DNA of 21,696 bases from Candidatus Omnitrophota bacterium. Its GTDB lineage: Bacteria > Hinthialibacterota > Hinthialibacteria > Hinthialibacterales > JAKPRU01. The stretch covers positions 1 through 21,696 of the forward strand of contig JAKQSI010000029.1 of the NCBI GenBank assembly GCA_029570205.1. Reading direction: 5' to 3'. The notes below the pieces were generated by a model. It was not told the DNA's origin. It saw only the letters and a list, made by a program, of their open reading frames with translations, and ran no database searches. The position numbers were made by a program, and so were the translations under genes. This document shows, one piece after another, positions 14,246 to 21,585 of this stretch (the stretch's first letter is position 1; each line of letters begins with the position of its first letter).

Positions 14246-16510
14246 ATGGTGGATAGGCTGTTACATGCAACGGGCAACGGGATTTATCGGTCCATTGTCG
14301 AACATGCTACTGAAGCGATTCTGCTTTTGGACAAGGATTCCCTGATTCACGATGCGAATCACAGGGCGATTTCGCTTCTGGGGTATTCGCGAGAGGATCT
14401 GCTGGGGAAGCATCTGCTCGATTTGATGGAAGATGAATCCCGGGAGCGATATCAGAACCTGCTGACCAATGGTTCTGCGGCGGGCAACATATTTACACAG
14501 GTCAAATTTCGAAGAGGAAACGGAACCCTGGTCGAAAGCGAAATTACTGCTTCGCACCTGAATGGCCATGCCGTGATTTTCTGCCGGGATGTTTCTCGGC
14601 GAAAGGTCCTGGAAGAAGAGCTGCGCAACCTGACAAGCGTCGTTCGCGCCTCGGCGGATGCTGTGTTTATTATGGACACGCAGGGCATGATCTATTTCAC
14701 CAATCCCGCGTTTGAACGGCTGACCGGATACACCTCGGAAGAGGTACTGGGGCGAAATCCACAGATTTTCACCAGCGGTCAGGTTTCTCGTGAGGTGCTT
14801 GACCAACTCTGGAGCGCCATTCGGGCGGGACGGGAGTGGCGCGGAGAACTGACCAACCGCCGCAAGAACGGGGAGGTTTACGAAGCGGATGTCACCGTAA
14901 CCCCCATCAAAGACGACGACGGACAGGTGATCAGCTTTCTGACCGTCCAGCGAGATATCACGCACCGGAAGCGGCTGGAACGTCAGCTGGAGGAATACAC
15001 CGAAACGCTTGAGAAGCGAGTCCACTCGCGAACGGAAGCGCTCTCAAAGATGCGCGAAATCGGGGAGTTGCTTCACAGCGTAGTTTCATTGGACAAGGTA
15101 CTCCAACTGATCCTGATTGCGGTAACGGCAGGCGACGGATTTCGATTCAACCGGGCTTTTCTGCTCCTCGTGGACGAAAATGAGGAGACGATTTCCGGCA
15201 AACTGGCCATCGGGCCGTCCACACCGGAGGAAGCAGGCCGAATCTGGCATGAAATGTCCTACCTGCCAAAGCGCGGAAACCTTGCCGAGACACTGGAATC
15301 CTACCTGGTGTCTGCGGAGAATGAGAACTTTGAGGTTAATCGGATTGTCCACTCTCTGAGTGCTTCCATGAAAGATGAATCCTCCATTATTGTTCGGGCG
15401 ATCAAAGAGCGACGCGGTTTCAACGTCGTGAACGGTCACGCGCATGGCATTTCAAGAGGGATTGTACTGCGGTATCCCGGTAGCGGGCATACGGTGCAGG
15501 TTGATCAACCCTCCGCCGAATTGTGCAACGTGACCATATCCAAATACCTCGGAACCAACAATTTCGCAGTCGTTCCGTTACTTTGGCGGGACGGACCTGT
15601 CGGTTGCCTCATTGTGGACAACCTGATTAACCGGGAACCTATTGCCGATGCCAGTTTATGGGTTCTGGAGTTGTTTGCGGAACAGGCAGCCCTGGCTATT
15701 ACCAATGCCCGCATGGTGGCCCGTCTGGAGCGGGATAAGTATCGAATTCAATCCGCGTACAGGGATCTCGAGGACAGCAAAGACAAGTTGGTGGAAGCCC
15801 AGACAATGGCCGCGCTGGGTCGAATGACAGCTACCGTGGCGCATGAAATCCGGACACCCATTGTCGCTATCGGGGGATTTGCCAAGCGCCTGTCCCACGA
15901 CATCCGTGACCGACGCGCCCAGCGAATGCTGGATATTATTCGGTCCGAGGCCTTGCGACTGGAAGAGACACTGGATGCGGTTCTGTTCTATGTCAAACCT
16001 TCTCAACCCCAGAAAAGAGAGTGCAATCTCAATGAGCTTCTGGAAACCCTCAGTCTCTATTTTGCCCAGGAGGCTTCGGAAACACATATCGATATGGTTT
16101 TCGAGCTCGATCCGAATCTTCCCCAAGTCCCGCTCGATGACCGTCAAATCCGTCAGGTCATTCTGAACGTCATTCAGAACTCCATCCATGCCATGCAGGA
16201 CGGGGGGACTCTCACCATACGTACCCGTTTAGAGGGTGATCAGGTTGTCGTGGAGATCACGGATACCGGCTGCGGTATTCCCGAAGAGATTCTTCCCTTG
16301 ATTTTCAAGGAATTCTTCACGACGAAGAACAAAGGGACCGGCCTGGGACTTCATGTTTCCTATCAGATCATTAAGAATCATGGGGGGAAGATTGAGATCG
16401 AGAGCCGGGTCAATCAGGGAACGACCGTACGAATCAGGCTGCCGCTGCATCCGGGGTCGCATTCTGTCGAAGGCGGTGATAAGCTAGGGGTTGTGGACGA
16501 GAGGCGGTAA
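14246..16510 (+). CDS. PAS-PAS-GAF hybrid-sensor histidine kinase
   Basis: This is a 754-residue kinase from ATG 14246; a TTG at 14237 is an alternative without a ribosome-binding site. It has no transmembrane segment, so it probably senses a cytosolic signal. Domains in order are PAS (about 15-120), PAS with PAC (about 125-240), a coiled-coil linker (240-270), and a GAF domain (about 275-485) with a long internal segment. Next come a HisKA dimerisation domain with phospho-acceptor His533 in VAHEIRTP, and a HATPase domain with an N box (NVIQNSIHAM), DTGCGIP, FFTTK and GTGLGL. Despite the word hybrid in the call it carries no receiver of its own; the receiver is the separate protein encoded 24 bp downstream. 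The ligand cannot be deduced. Confidence 0.92.
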   Translation: MVDRLLHATGNGIYRSIVEHATEAILLLDKDSLIHDANHRAISLLGYSREDLLGKHLLDLMEDESRERYQNLLTNGSAAGNIFTQVKFRRGNGTLVESEITASHLNGHAVIFCRDVSRRKVLEEELRNLTSVVRASADAVFIMDTQGMIYFTNPAFERLTGYTSEEVLGRNPQIFTSGQVSREVLDQLWSAIRAGREWRGELTNRRKNGEVYEADVTVTPIKDDDGQVISFLTVQRDITHRKRLERQLEEYTETLEKRVHSRTEALSKMREIGELLHSVVSLDKVLQLILIAVTAGDGFRFNRAFLLLVDENEETISGKLAIGPSTPEEAGRIWHEMSYLPKRGNLAETLESYLVSAENENFEVNRIVHSLSASMKDESSIIVRAIKERRGFNVVNGHAHGISRGIVLRYPGSGHTVQVDQPSAELCNVTISKYLGTNNFAVVPLLWRDGPVGCLIVDNLINREPIADASLWVLELFAEQAALAITNARMVARLERDKYRIQSAYRDLEDSKDKLVEAQTMAALGRMTATVAHEIRTPIVAIGGFAKRLSHDIRDRRAQRMLDIIRSEALRLEETLDAVLFYVKPSQPQKRECNLNELLETLSLYFAQEASETHIDMVFELDPNLPQVPLDDRQIRQVILNVIQNSIHAMQDGGTLTIRTRLEGDQVVVEITDTGCGIPEEILPLIFKEFFTTKNKGTGLGLHVSYQIIKNHGGKIEIESRVNQGTTVRIRLPLHPGSHSVEGGDKLGVVDERR

Positions 16511-16534
16511 GATGCGGTAAAATTAAGGAGAGAA

Positions 16535-16918
16535 ATGAGGGATATCGGGAAAATGGCACAGCTGCTCGTGGTTGAAGACGAAAGAAGTCTGCGGGAACTC
16601 TATCAGTTGGAGTTGGAATCTGAGGGGTACGAGATTCTTTTAGCCAAAGACGGGATCGAGGCGGTCGAACTGGTCGAGAAATCTCCCCCGGATTTGATCA
16701 TCATGGACATTCGGATGCCCCGCATGGATGGGCTGGAGGCGATGGGAAAAATCCTGGATCGGTACAAAAAAATCCCTGTTATCATCCACACGGCATATCA
16801 GGGCTATAAAGATAATTTCCTGAGCTGGAATGCCGATGCCTATGTGGTCAAATCCTCCGATATGTCCGAATTGAAGGCGAAGATCTCCGAGATTCTGACG
16901 CACAAGAAGAACAGATAG
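16535..16918 (+). CDS. Single-domain response regulator (CheY-like receiver)
   Basis: This 127-residue protein is a receiver domain only, with no DNA-binding output. Acidic Glu14-Asp15, phospho-acceptor Asp58 in IIMDIRMPRMDG, switch Thr86 in IIHTAYQ and Lys106 in AYVVKSS are all in place. The start at 16535 has AAGGAGAG immediately upstream. A methionine six residues in (16553) is a possible alternative. It lies between the kinase and glgC with gaps of 24 and 25 bp, so it is the likely partner of the kinase. With no output domain it probably acts by protein contact or in a phosphorelay. The target is unknown. Confidence 0.92.
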   Translation: MRDIGKMAQLLVVEDERSLRELYQLELESEGYEILLAKDGIEAVELVEKSPPDLIIMDIRMPRMDGLEAMGKILDRYKKIPVIIHTAYQGYKDNFLSWNADAYVVKSSDMSELKAKISEILTHKKNR

Positions 16919-16943
16919 AACAGGGGTTACCTGATCAGACAAC

Positions 16944-18185
16944 ATGAATCGGTCAGACTTTTCGATGATCCTGGATTGGGAGCGCCAACCCAGCCCCCGG
17001 GACCTTTTGACTTTGATTCTGGCGGGCGGGCAGGGGGAACGATTACATCCTCTGACCAAAGACCGCTCCAAACCGGCCGTCCCGTTTGCCGGAAGTTACC
17101 GGATTATTGACTTCACCCTCTCCAATTGCCTGAATTCAAACCTGAGAAGGATTTACCTGCTGACGCAATATAAATCGCAATCGCTGGACAGACACCTGCG
17201 TAACGGCTGGTCGATTCACAATCCCGAACTCGGGGAATTCATCGAGCCGGTTCCGCCCCAACGTCGTTTCTCGACCAACTGGTATGACGGAACAGCGGAT
17301 GCCGTGTTCCAGAACATATACCTTCTCCAACAGCAGAAACCCGCGCTGGTTGTGATTCTGTCGGGAGATCATGTTTATCGGATGGACTATCGACCTCTGA
17401 TCCGCTTTCATTTGGAGAAGAAGGCGCGAGCAACAATCGCCGCTCTGGTCTATCCGAGACGTCTTTCCTCTTTTTTCGGGATTATGCAGGTGGATTCCAA
17501 CCAGGAAGTAACGAGTTTTGTGGAAAAACCGGCTGATCCTCCCGCCATGCCGGGCCGCCCGAATGAATCTCTGGTGAACATGGGGGTCTATGTTTTCAAT
17601 ACGGAGACGCTTGTACGCGCAGTCATCGAGGATTCCAAAATGGATTCCACACATGATTTCGGGAGGGATGTGCTTCCCGCGTTGGTTCAAGGCGGTGGGA
17701 TTTATGCTTATTTCTTCGAAAAAGAGGATGGGACCACCGCTTACTGGCGTGATATCGGTACGCTGGAGAGTTATTACCAGGCCGAGATGGATTTTCTTCA
17801 GGAGAATCCCCCGTTTGATTTATGGAATCCGAATTGGCCGATTCGATCTTATCATCCCCAAGTCCCGCCCGCCTGGATCGCCCCGCGAGAAGGCCAGGTG
17901 TTTAACTCGCTGGTCAGCTCCGGCTGCCGCATTCACGGAAAAGTGATTCATAGTATTCTCTCTCCCAGTGTGTTCGTCGGGGAAAACACACAGATCACGG
18001 ACAGCATTATTTGTAATGATGTCACGATCGGCGACGGGGCGCGTCTCAGAAAGGCCATTGTGGACAAGCGGATTAAAATCCCAGCCGGTTTTGTTGTCGG
18101 CGAGGACCCGGAGGCCGACCGGGAGCGGTTTCTTGTGACCGAGAGCGGGATTTCCGTTATCCCCACCGGAACGCTTTTCGATTAA
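16944..18185 (+). CDS. glgC: Glucose-1-phosphate adenylyltransferase (ADP-glucose pyrophosphorylase)
   Basis: This 413-residue enzyme makes ADP-glucose from glucose 1-phosphate and ATP, the committed step of bacterial glycogen synthesis. The nucleotide-binding loop LAGGQGERLHPLT is at 26-38, followed by KPAVPFAGSYRIIDF. YDGTADAVFQN is at 114-124, the catalytic-metal motif GDHVYRMDY at 141-149 (Asp142), FVEKP at 192-196, SxDFGxD-like THDFGRD near 237, and YWRDIGT at 267-273. A left-handed beta-helix with hexapeptide-like repeats fills about 320-400. There is no strong ribosome-binding site before ATG 16944, and Met8 (16965) is possible. The stop shares TTAA with the convergent LOG gene. It is probably co-transcribed with the kinase and regulator, which would tie glycogen synthesis to their signal. 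Confidence 0.95.
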   Translation: MNRSDFSMILDWERQPSPRDLLTLILAGGQGERLHPLTKDRSKPAVPFAGSYRIIDFTLSNCLNSNLRRIYLLTQYKSQSLDRHLRNGWSIHNPELGEFIEPVPPQRRFSTNWYDGTADAVFQNIYLLQQQKPALVVILSGDHVYRMDYRPLIRFHLEKKARATIAALVYPRRLSSFFGIMQVDSNQEVTSFVEKPADPPAMPGRPNESLVNMGVYVFNTETLVRAVIEDSKMDSTHDFGRDVLPALVQGGGIYAYFFEKEDGTTAYWRDIGTLESYYQAEMDFLQENPPFDLWNPNWPIRSYHPQVPPAWIAPREGQVFNSLVSSGCRIHGKVIHSILSPSVFVGENTQITDSIICNDVTIGDGARLRKAIVDKRIKIPAGFVVGEDPEADRERFLVTESGISVIPTGTLFD

Positions 18186-18745
18186 TTCTTTTCTTCAAAT
18201 GAGGGGAAAGAGTTCGAGAGAGGAACCTGCTGTACAATCTGCTCAAAAGCTTCTTCCGCTGTGGCACAGATACTTAATTTGGCGCGATGTTTGTCTTCGA
18301 TCTCAGTGTGTTCCTGGAGAAAATCCAGAAGTCCTTTCCATTCCAGTCCCAGTAAAATCAAAGGCTTATGTTCATTTGTCACCTGAAGGTTCCAGGAAAG
18401 GAACACCTCGGCCAGTGTGCCGACTCCTCCCGGTAGAGCGACATGGGCATCGGACATATCGAGCAAGGTGGAGAGGCGGTCCAGGAGACGAGATTTCGGT
18501 TCTTCGCGGGTCAAAAGGGGGTTGGCTCCGCTGCGTTTGACTGAGAAATGCTCCAGGGTAACACCAACCGCCACGCCACCGGCATCGCGCGCACCACGAG
18601 TGGCAGCGTCCATGATTCCCCAGTATCCGCCGTTGCAGATTCCATATCCTTCGCAAGCCAGGCGGTATGCCAGATCATAAGCCATTCTATAATGAGGATG
18701 CTCCGGTGGAGTCTTGGAACTGCCGAAAATCGCAATGTACTTCAT
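18182..18745 (-). CDS. LOG-family nucleoside 5'-monophosphate phosphoribohydrolase (TIGR00725/00730-like)
   Basis: This 187-residue Rossmann-type protein has AIFGSS at the N-terminus, GICNGGYWGIMDA at 35-47 and PGGVGTLAE at 105-113. The last is a variant of the PGGxGTxxE motif that holds the catalytic Glu of this family. Relatives cleave nucleotide monophosphates to free base and ribose 5-phosphate and were first named lysine decarboxylases in error. The exact substrate is not readable. ATG 18745 has no clear ribosome-binding site and lies 19 bp after the tRNA gene on the same strand, so it may be transcribed from the tRNA promoter. Its stop overlaps that of glgC. Confidence 0.9.
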   Translation of the reverse strand: MKYIAIFGSSKTPPEHPHYRMAYDLAYRLACEGYGICNGGYWGIMDAATRGARDAGGVAVGVTLEHFSVKRSGANPLLTREEPKSRLLDRLSTLLDMSDAHVALPGGVGTLAEVFLSWNLQVTNEHKPLILLGLEWKGLLDFLQEHTEIEDKHRAKLSICATAEEAFEQIVQQVPLSNSFPSFEEKN

Positions 18746-18764
18746 CGGATCGGAAAAAAACGGA

Positions 18765-18836
18765 TGGGCCTGCCTGGATTCGAACCAGGGACCAACCGGT
18801 TATGAGCCGGTGGCTCTACCGCTGAGCTATAGGCCC
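18765..18836 (-). tRNA. tRNA with CAU anticodon (tRNA-Ile2 or elongator tRNA-Met)
   Basis: The minus strand folds into a 72-nt cloverleaf. The acceptor 5' arm is GGGCCTA, the D arm is GCTC...GAGC with loop AGCGGTA, the anticodon arm is ACCGG-CTCATAA-CCGGT and the T arm is CCTGG-TTCGAAT-CCAGG. The acceptor 3' arm is CAGGCCC with discriminator A. CCA is not encoded. Pairs C4-G69 and C5-G68 are those described as determinants for TilS (lysidine) in E. coli tRNA-Ile2, which favours decoding of AUA as Ile. Position 7 is an A-C mismatch with 66. It is not the initiator, because the acceptor stem is paired at 1-72 and the anticodon stem lacks three consecutive G-C pairs of the initiator kind. Confidence 0.92.
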
Positions 18837-18858
18837 ACTTCAAAATCTTTTCGGACAG

Positions 18859-18874
18859 GACTCGGAATCGAGTC
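18859..18874. other. Hairpin in the tRNA leader
   Basis: GACTCG and CGAGTC form a perfect six-base-pair stem with a four-base loop, between the predicted tRNA promoter and the tRNA 5' end. On the plus strand it is followed only by TTTC. It may guide processing of the tRNA precursor or be incidental. Confidence 0.35.
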
Positions 18875-18893
18875 TTTCAATATAACCTGAGAT

Positions 18894-18922
18894 ATTGTAG
18901 CAGAATCTTTTGCCGAATTGAA
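18894..18922 (-). promoter_or_regulatory. Candidate promoter for the tRNA and possibly the LOG gene
   Basis: On the minus strand TACAAT (18899-18894) matches the -10 consensus at five of six positions and is preceded by TGC, an extended -10. TTCAAT (18922-18917) is a weak -35 at 17 bp. The tRNA begins about 57 bases downstream. Confidence 0.4.
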
Positions 18923-18973
18923 TTGAAACCGATCTGAATGCCCATGACAGCTGAAAACGAGACGGACTGGGTC

Positions 18974-19003
18974 TTGCAGCATGGCCCGTTGGGACGTTAC
19001 ACT
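18974..19003 (+). promoter_or_regulatory. Candidate promoter for the Trm112-like gene
   Basis: TTGCAG (18974-18979) and TACACT (18998-19003) are separated by 18 bp. The ATG at 19030 lies 26 bases after the -10 box, with GGAAGGAG (19016-19023) between them. Confidence 0.3.
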
Positions 19004-19029
19004 CATCAAAAATCCGGAAGGAGATTCCC

Positions 19030-19239
19030 ATGGTCAGCGAACGACTGCTTGAAATTCTCGCCTGTCCGCTCGGAAAGGCTCCCGTCAAACTGGAGGGGGA
19101 ATACCTGGTTTGCACAAAATGCGGCGCAAAATACCCGATTAAAGATGATATCCCCGTCATGCTGATCGATGAGTTGGTGCTTCCCGACGGCGTGAAATCC
19201 GTGGAAGAACTGGCCTGCTATCCGAAAGAGACGACGTAA
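19030..19239 (+). CDS. Trm112-family small protein (UPF0434/YcaR-like)
   Basis: This 69-residue protein has the family pattern LLEILACPL, then KLEGEYLVCTKCGAKYPIKDDIPVML. Trm112 proteins in eukaryotes and archaea activate methyltransferases; the bacterial relatives are less well defined and often lie near lipid A or cell-envelope genes. The usual CPxC knuckle is CPLG here, so the second Cys is lost. Cys12, Cys28 and Cys31 remain, with Cys63 in the tail, so zinc binding is uncertain. A strong ribosome-binding site, GGAAGGAG, lies six bases before the ATG. It is a single gene, convergent with the DUF2079 gene 27 bp away. Confidence 0.85.
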   Translation: MVSERLLEILACPLGKAPVKLEGEYLVCTKCGAKYPIKDDIPVMLIDELVLPDGVKSVEELACYPKETT

Positions 19240-19266
19240 GGGACAGAGAATACCCGTGCAGGTCCG

Positions 19267-21345
19267 TCACTTTCCCTCCGCCGGTACGCCGGTTTGCAGA
19301 AACACCGCATCTACGGAAACCAGGATTGCTGTCGGGGGGACCTTCTGTGGATTCAAAATCTTGATTTCCAGCGTGTGCGCCCCGGGAGGTTTCAGGCTTT
19401 TCTGCGCTTTGAACAAAGGCAGTGACAGAATGTTCCAATTCCCGGAGAGTGCCCGGATATTTCCAGATTCGGCCGGAGGTTCGCGCCAGACATAGAAGGA
19501 TCGACTGACCGCCAGCGCAATGGATGGAATATGTGTCAACTCCCAATTCTCCGAACGAAGAGCGAGACAGAGATCACAGGCTACTTCGTCCGGTGTTTCC
19601 AGAGTAAGTGGCCCGTCATACCAGAAATTCCGCTCCAGGTTATCCGTGTCTGTTTTTCTTGAGATACAAGCCGAACCCTCACAGGCATTCACCGTATCAA
19701 GGTACACAGCCGGTTGGGGGGACCAACCCTCCAGGGAATCGCAGTCCAGGATCCAGAGTATTTCTGCCGTTTGAGACAAGATGAATCTCTCCGAAGAGGA
19801 AGTCCCCAATCCAACCTGTATTGCAGAAACCACTGTCGCATTTCGTTCCGTGGAGAAGCCTCTCTCGGCAAGTACAAACTCATTCTCGAAAAGCGTGACC
19901 CCGAACGGCTTGTTCTGAAGACAATCAATCAGTTCCAGCAATCCCTGCATATCGTGATTCCGAAGGTATTGAACATCTACGGCAATCCGATCTGCCACTT
20001 CCAGAGATTCAGGAAAGAAGGATCTTCCGTGAACTACCCATTCCCATATCCGGGCGCGAGTTGCGAGATGGGGTTTCATTTGTCGAGTTGTCACAATACT
20101 CACCGAGGGATCGATTGTTCCGATGATCTGACGGAGCGTCCTGGCACGATTATCCCGAGCAAGAAGACGCTGCCACTGAAAAGGTGACAGGAGTTGATCC
20201 GGTCGATAATAGCCGCATAAAGAAGCGTGAATTACAGAACAGATAAATATGACGGCACAAATAGCCCATACCGTTCCTTTACCGAGCCGCCGGCTCTTCT
20301 CATACATCCAATTCAGGCCCTCAATTCCGGCATAAGCAACGCCTACCATCGGAGAAATTCCATATTGAGTCGGTAAGGATGAGTACAATCCCGTCATAAG
20401 CGAGCTCGTGGAAACCAATTGAATACCGAAAGGCGGTATAAGCAGAAGTGTCGACCATCCGCCGAGAAAAGGTAGAAAAGAGAAGGAGACAAGAAAATGG
20501 ATGTAATTATACACTTTGTGAAGGGGCAACAACTCCAACAACCGGGAGGGATGTGACAGAACACCCAAAGCCCACCGCACGGGATGGCGATCCAACTCGA
20601 CGAAGGCTGCGCTAAATGTAGCCGGTTTCCCCTGAAGCGCCCAGGGCATAATCCATTTGTACGCGATAACAAAATAAACAAGAGAAACCAGAAGCAGACC
20701 CGCTCCGAATCTTCTGTGTTGCCCCCGGATCCACTCGATCAATCCGAAGAAGGCTACAAGCAGCGCGACCTCTTCTCTACACGACACGGCCAAACCAAAT
20801 AACACGGAAGCCCACACACGCCGCTTCGACTCATAGAACAGAACCCCCCAAAAGAAAAAGAACGGCGCAACCGTGATTGAGTGAAAATCGAACACTAAAG
20901 CCCCCTGTATGTGTGGCGCAATAAGCCAGGACATCCCCGCCCAGAAACAAGGCCACGGCGGTAATCCTCGCTTTTCCGCAATCAAGTAAAGAATGACCGC
21001 TGTACCGCAACAAAACACGGCCTGCAGAACAATCATCCCATAAGCAAGTGGAAAGGGCCACAGGATCAAAGCCAGGGGCAGGGTGATCAAATCCACATGG
21101 GTGCCCAAAGCGTTTCGACCGCCGTCTTCCAATGTTGTGTAATAGAATATCCCGTGTTGGTGGTTCCATAACACCTGTACAAAGAAGGCGAAATCGCCGC
21201 CTGTCTCCAGGTTCTCATAACGCTGCACACCCACCGCCGAAAAGAATAATATGTGAAGCAAAACCAATCCCAAGAGAAAATAGAAAGCAACCCGAAAAGT
21301 GAAACAGCCCGCCGGGGTTTCTACACTATCAAAAGAATTGGCCAT
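19267..21345 (-). CDS. DUF2079-family polytopic membrane protein with an added C-terminal domain
   Basis: This 692-residue protein has a short cytosolic N-terminus, then about ten to eleven hydrophobic helices up to about residue 370. Typical DUF2079 features are the YENLETGGDFAFFVQVLWN region (about 43-61), GTHVDLITLPLALILWP and FDFHSITVAPFFFFWGVL. The family looks like GT-C glycosyltransferases or their relatives, but its function is unproven. From about 520 to the end lies a soluble region (FILSQTAEILWILDCDS..., ending PGAHTLEIKIL and ILVSVDAVFLQTG) that reads as a beta-sandwich, perhaps carbohydrate-binding. The ATG has only a GCAGGAA directly before it. It is probably downstream of the two minus-strand frames at the right edge. 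Confidence 0.8.
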   Translation of the reverse strand: MANSFDSVETPAGCFTFRVAFYFLLGLVLLHILFFSAVGVQRYENLETGGDFAFFVQVLWNHQHGIFYYTTLEDGGRNALGTHVDLITLPLALILWPFPLAYGMIVLQAVFCCGTAVILYLIAEKRGLPPWPCFWAGMSWLIAPHIQGALVFDFHSITVAPFFFFWGVLFYESKRRVWASVLFGLAVSCREEVALLVAFFGLIEWIRGQHRRFGAGLLLVSLVYFVIAYKWIMPWALQGKPATFSAAFVELDRHPVRWALGVLSHPSRLLELLPLHKVYNYIHFLVSFSFLPFLGGWSTLLLIPPFGIQLVSTSSLMTGLYSSLPTQYGISPMVGVAYAGIEGLNWMYEKSRRLGKGTVWAICAVIFICSVIHASLCGYYRPDQLLSPFQWQRLLARDNRARTLRQIIGTIDPSVSIVTTRQMKPHLATRARIWEWVVHGRSFFPESLEVADRIAVDVQYLRNHDMQGLLELIDCLQNKPFGVTLFENEFVLAERGFSTERNATVVSAIQVGLGTSSSERFILSQTAEILWILDCDSLEGWSPQPAVYLDTVNACEGSACISRKTDTDNLERNFWYDGPLTLETPDEVACDLCLALRSENWELTHIPSIALAVSRSFYVWREPPAESGNIRALSGNWNILSLPLFKAQKSLKPPGAHTLEIKILNPQKVPPTAILVSVDAVFLQTGVPAEGK

Positions 21346-21390
21346 TTCCTGCCCATCCCATCCTGCTCACTATTTCTGTAATTCTTTTCC

Positions 21391-21534
21391 TCACTCCGAC
21401 ACGTATGCCCGCCAGTGTTCAACTGAAGTCATTCCCGAGAAACATTCCACCCGATGTGTACCACCCGGCAGAGGACCGATTTCCAGCAATTCCCCGGCCC
21501 CAGCGACACCGCCAATCCAATCCGCCCCATCCAT
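21391..21534 (-). CDS. Short ORF resembling the tail of a beta-sandwich domain (unknown)
   Basis: A 47-codon frame starts at ATG 21534 and ends at TGA 21391, 45 bp before the DUF2079 gene. It reads FMDGADWIG at the beginning, then LLEIGPLPGGTHRVE. The pattern of a VDG turn followed by LPxGxHxV is like PEGA or other surface beta-sandwich domains, and like the PPGAHTLEI of the DUF2079 tail. It is in the same frame as the upstream partial gene, separated by that gene's TAA and 17 sense codons. It may be a real small protein, or the end of a longer protein interrupted by a stop. GGAG lies 11 bases before the ATG. Confidence 0.3.
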   Translation of the reverse strand: MDGADWIGGVAGAGELLEIGPLPGGTHRVECFSGMTSVEHWRAYVSE

Positions 21535-21585
21535 AAAAACTATTACTCCAAACCCTAAATAGTAGGCATACTGTAGTAATGTCGC

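Noticed and set aside
13942-14277. Minus-strand open frame of 111 codons across the repeat region
   Set aside because: It runs through the tandem and inverted repeats and into the kinase gene; no ribosome-binding site and no family likeness.
18938-19165. Plus-strand open frame of 75 codons overlapping the Trm112-like gene
   Set aside because: It is out of frame with the conserved Trm112 sequence, and the strong ribosome-binding site serves the ATG at 19030.
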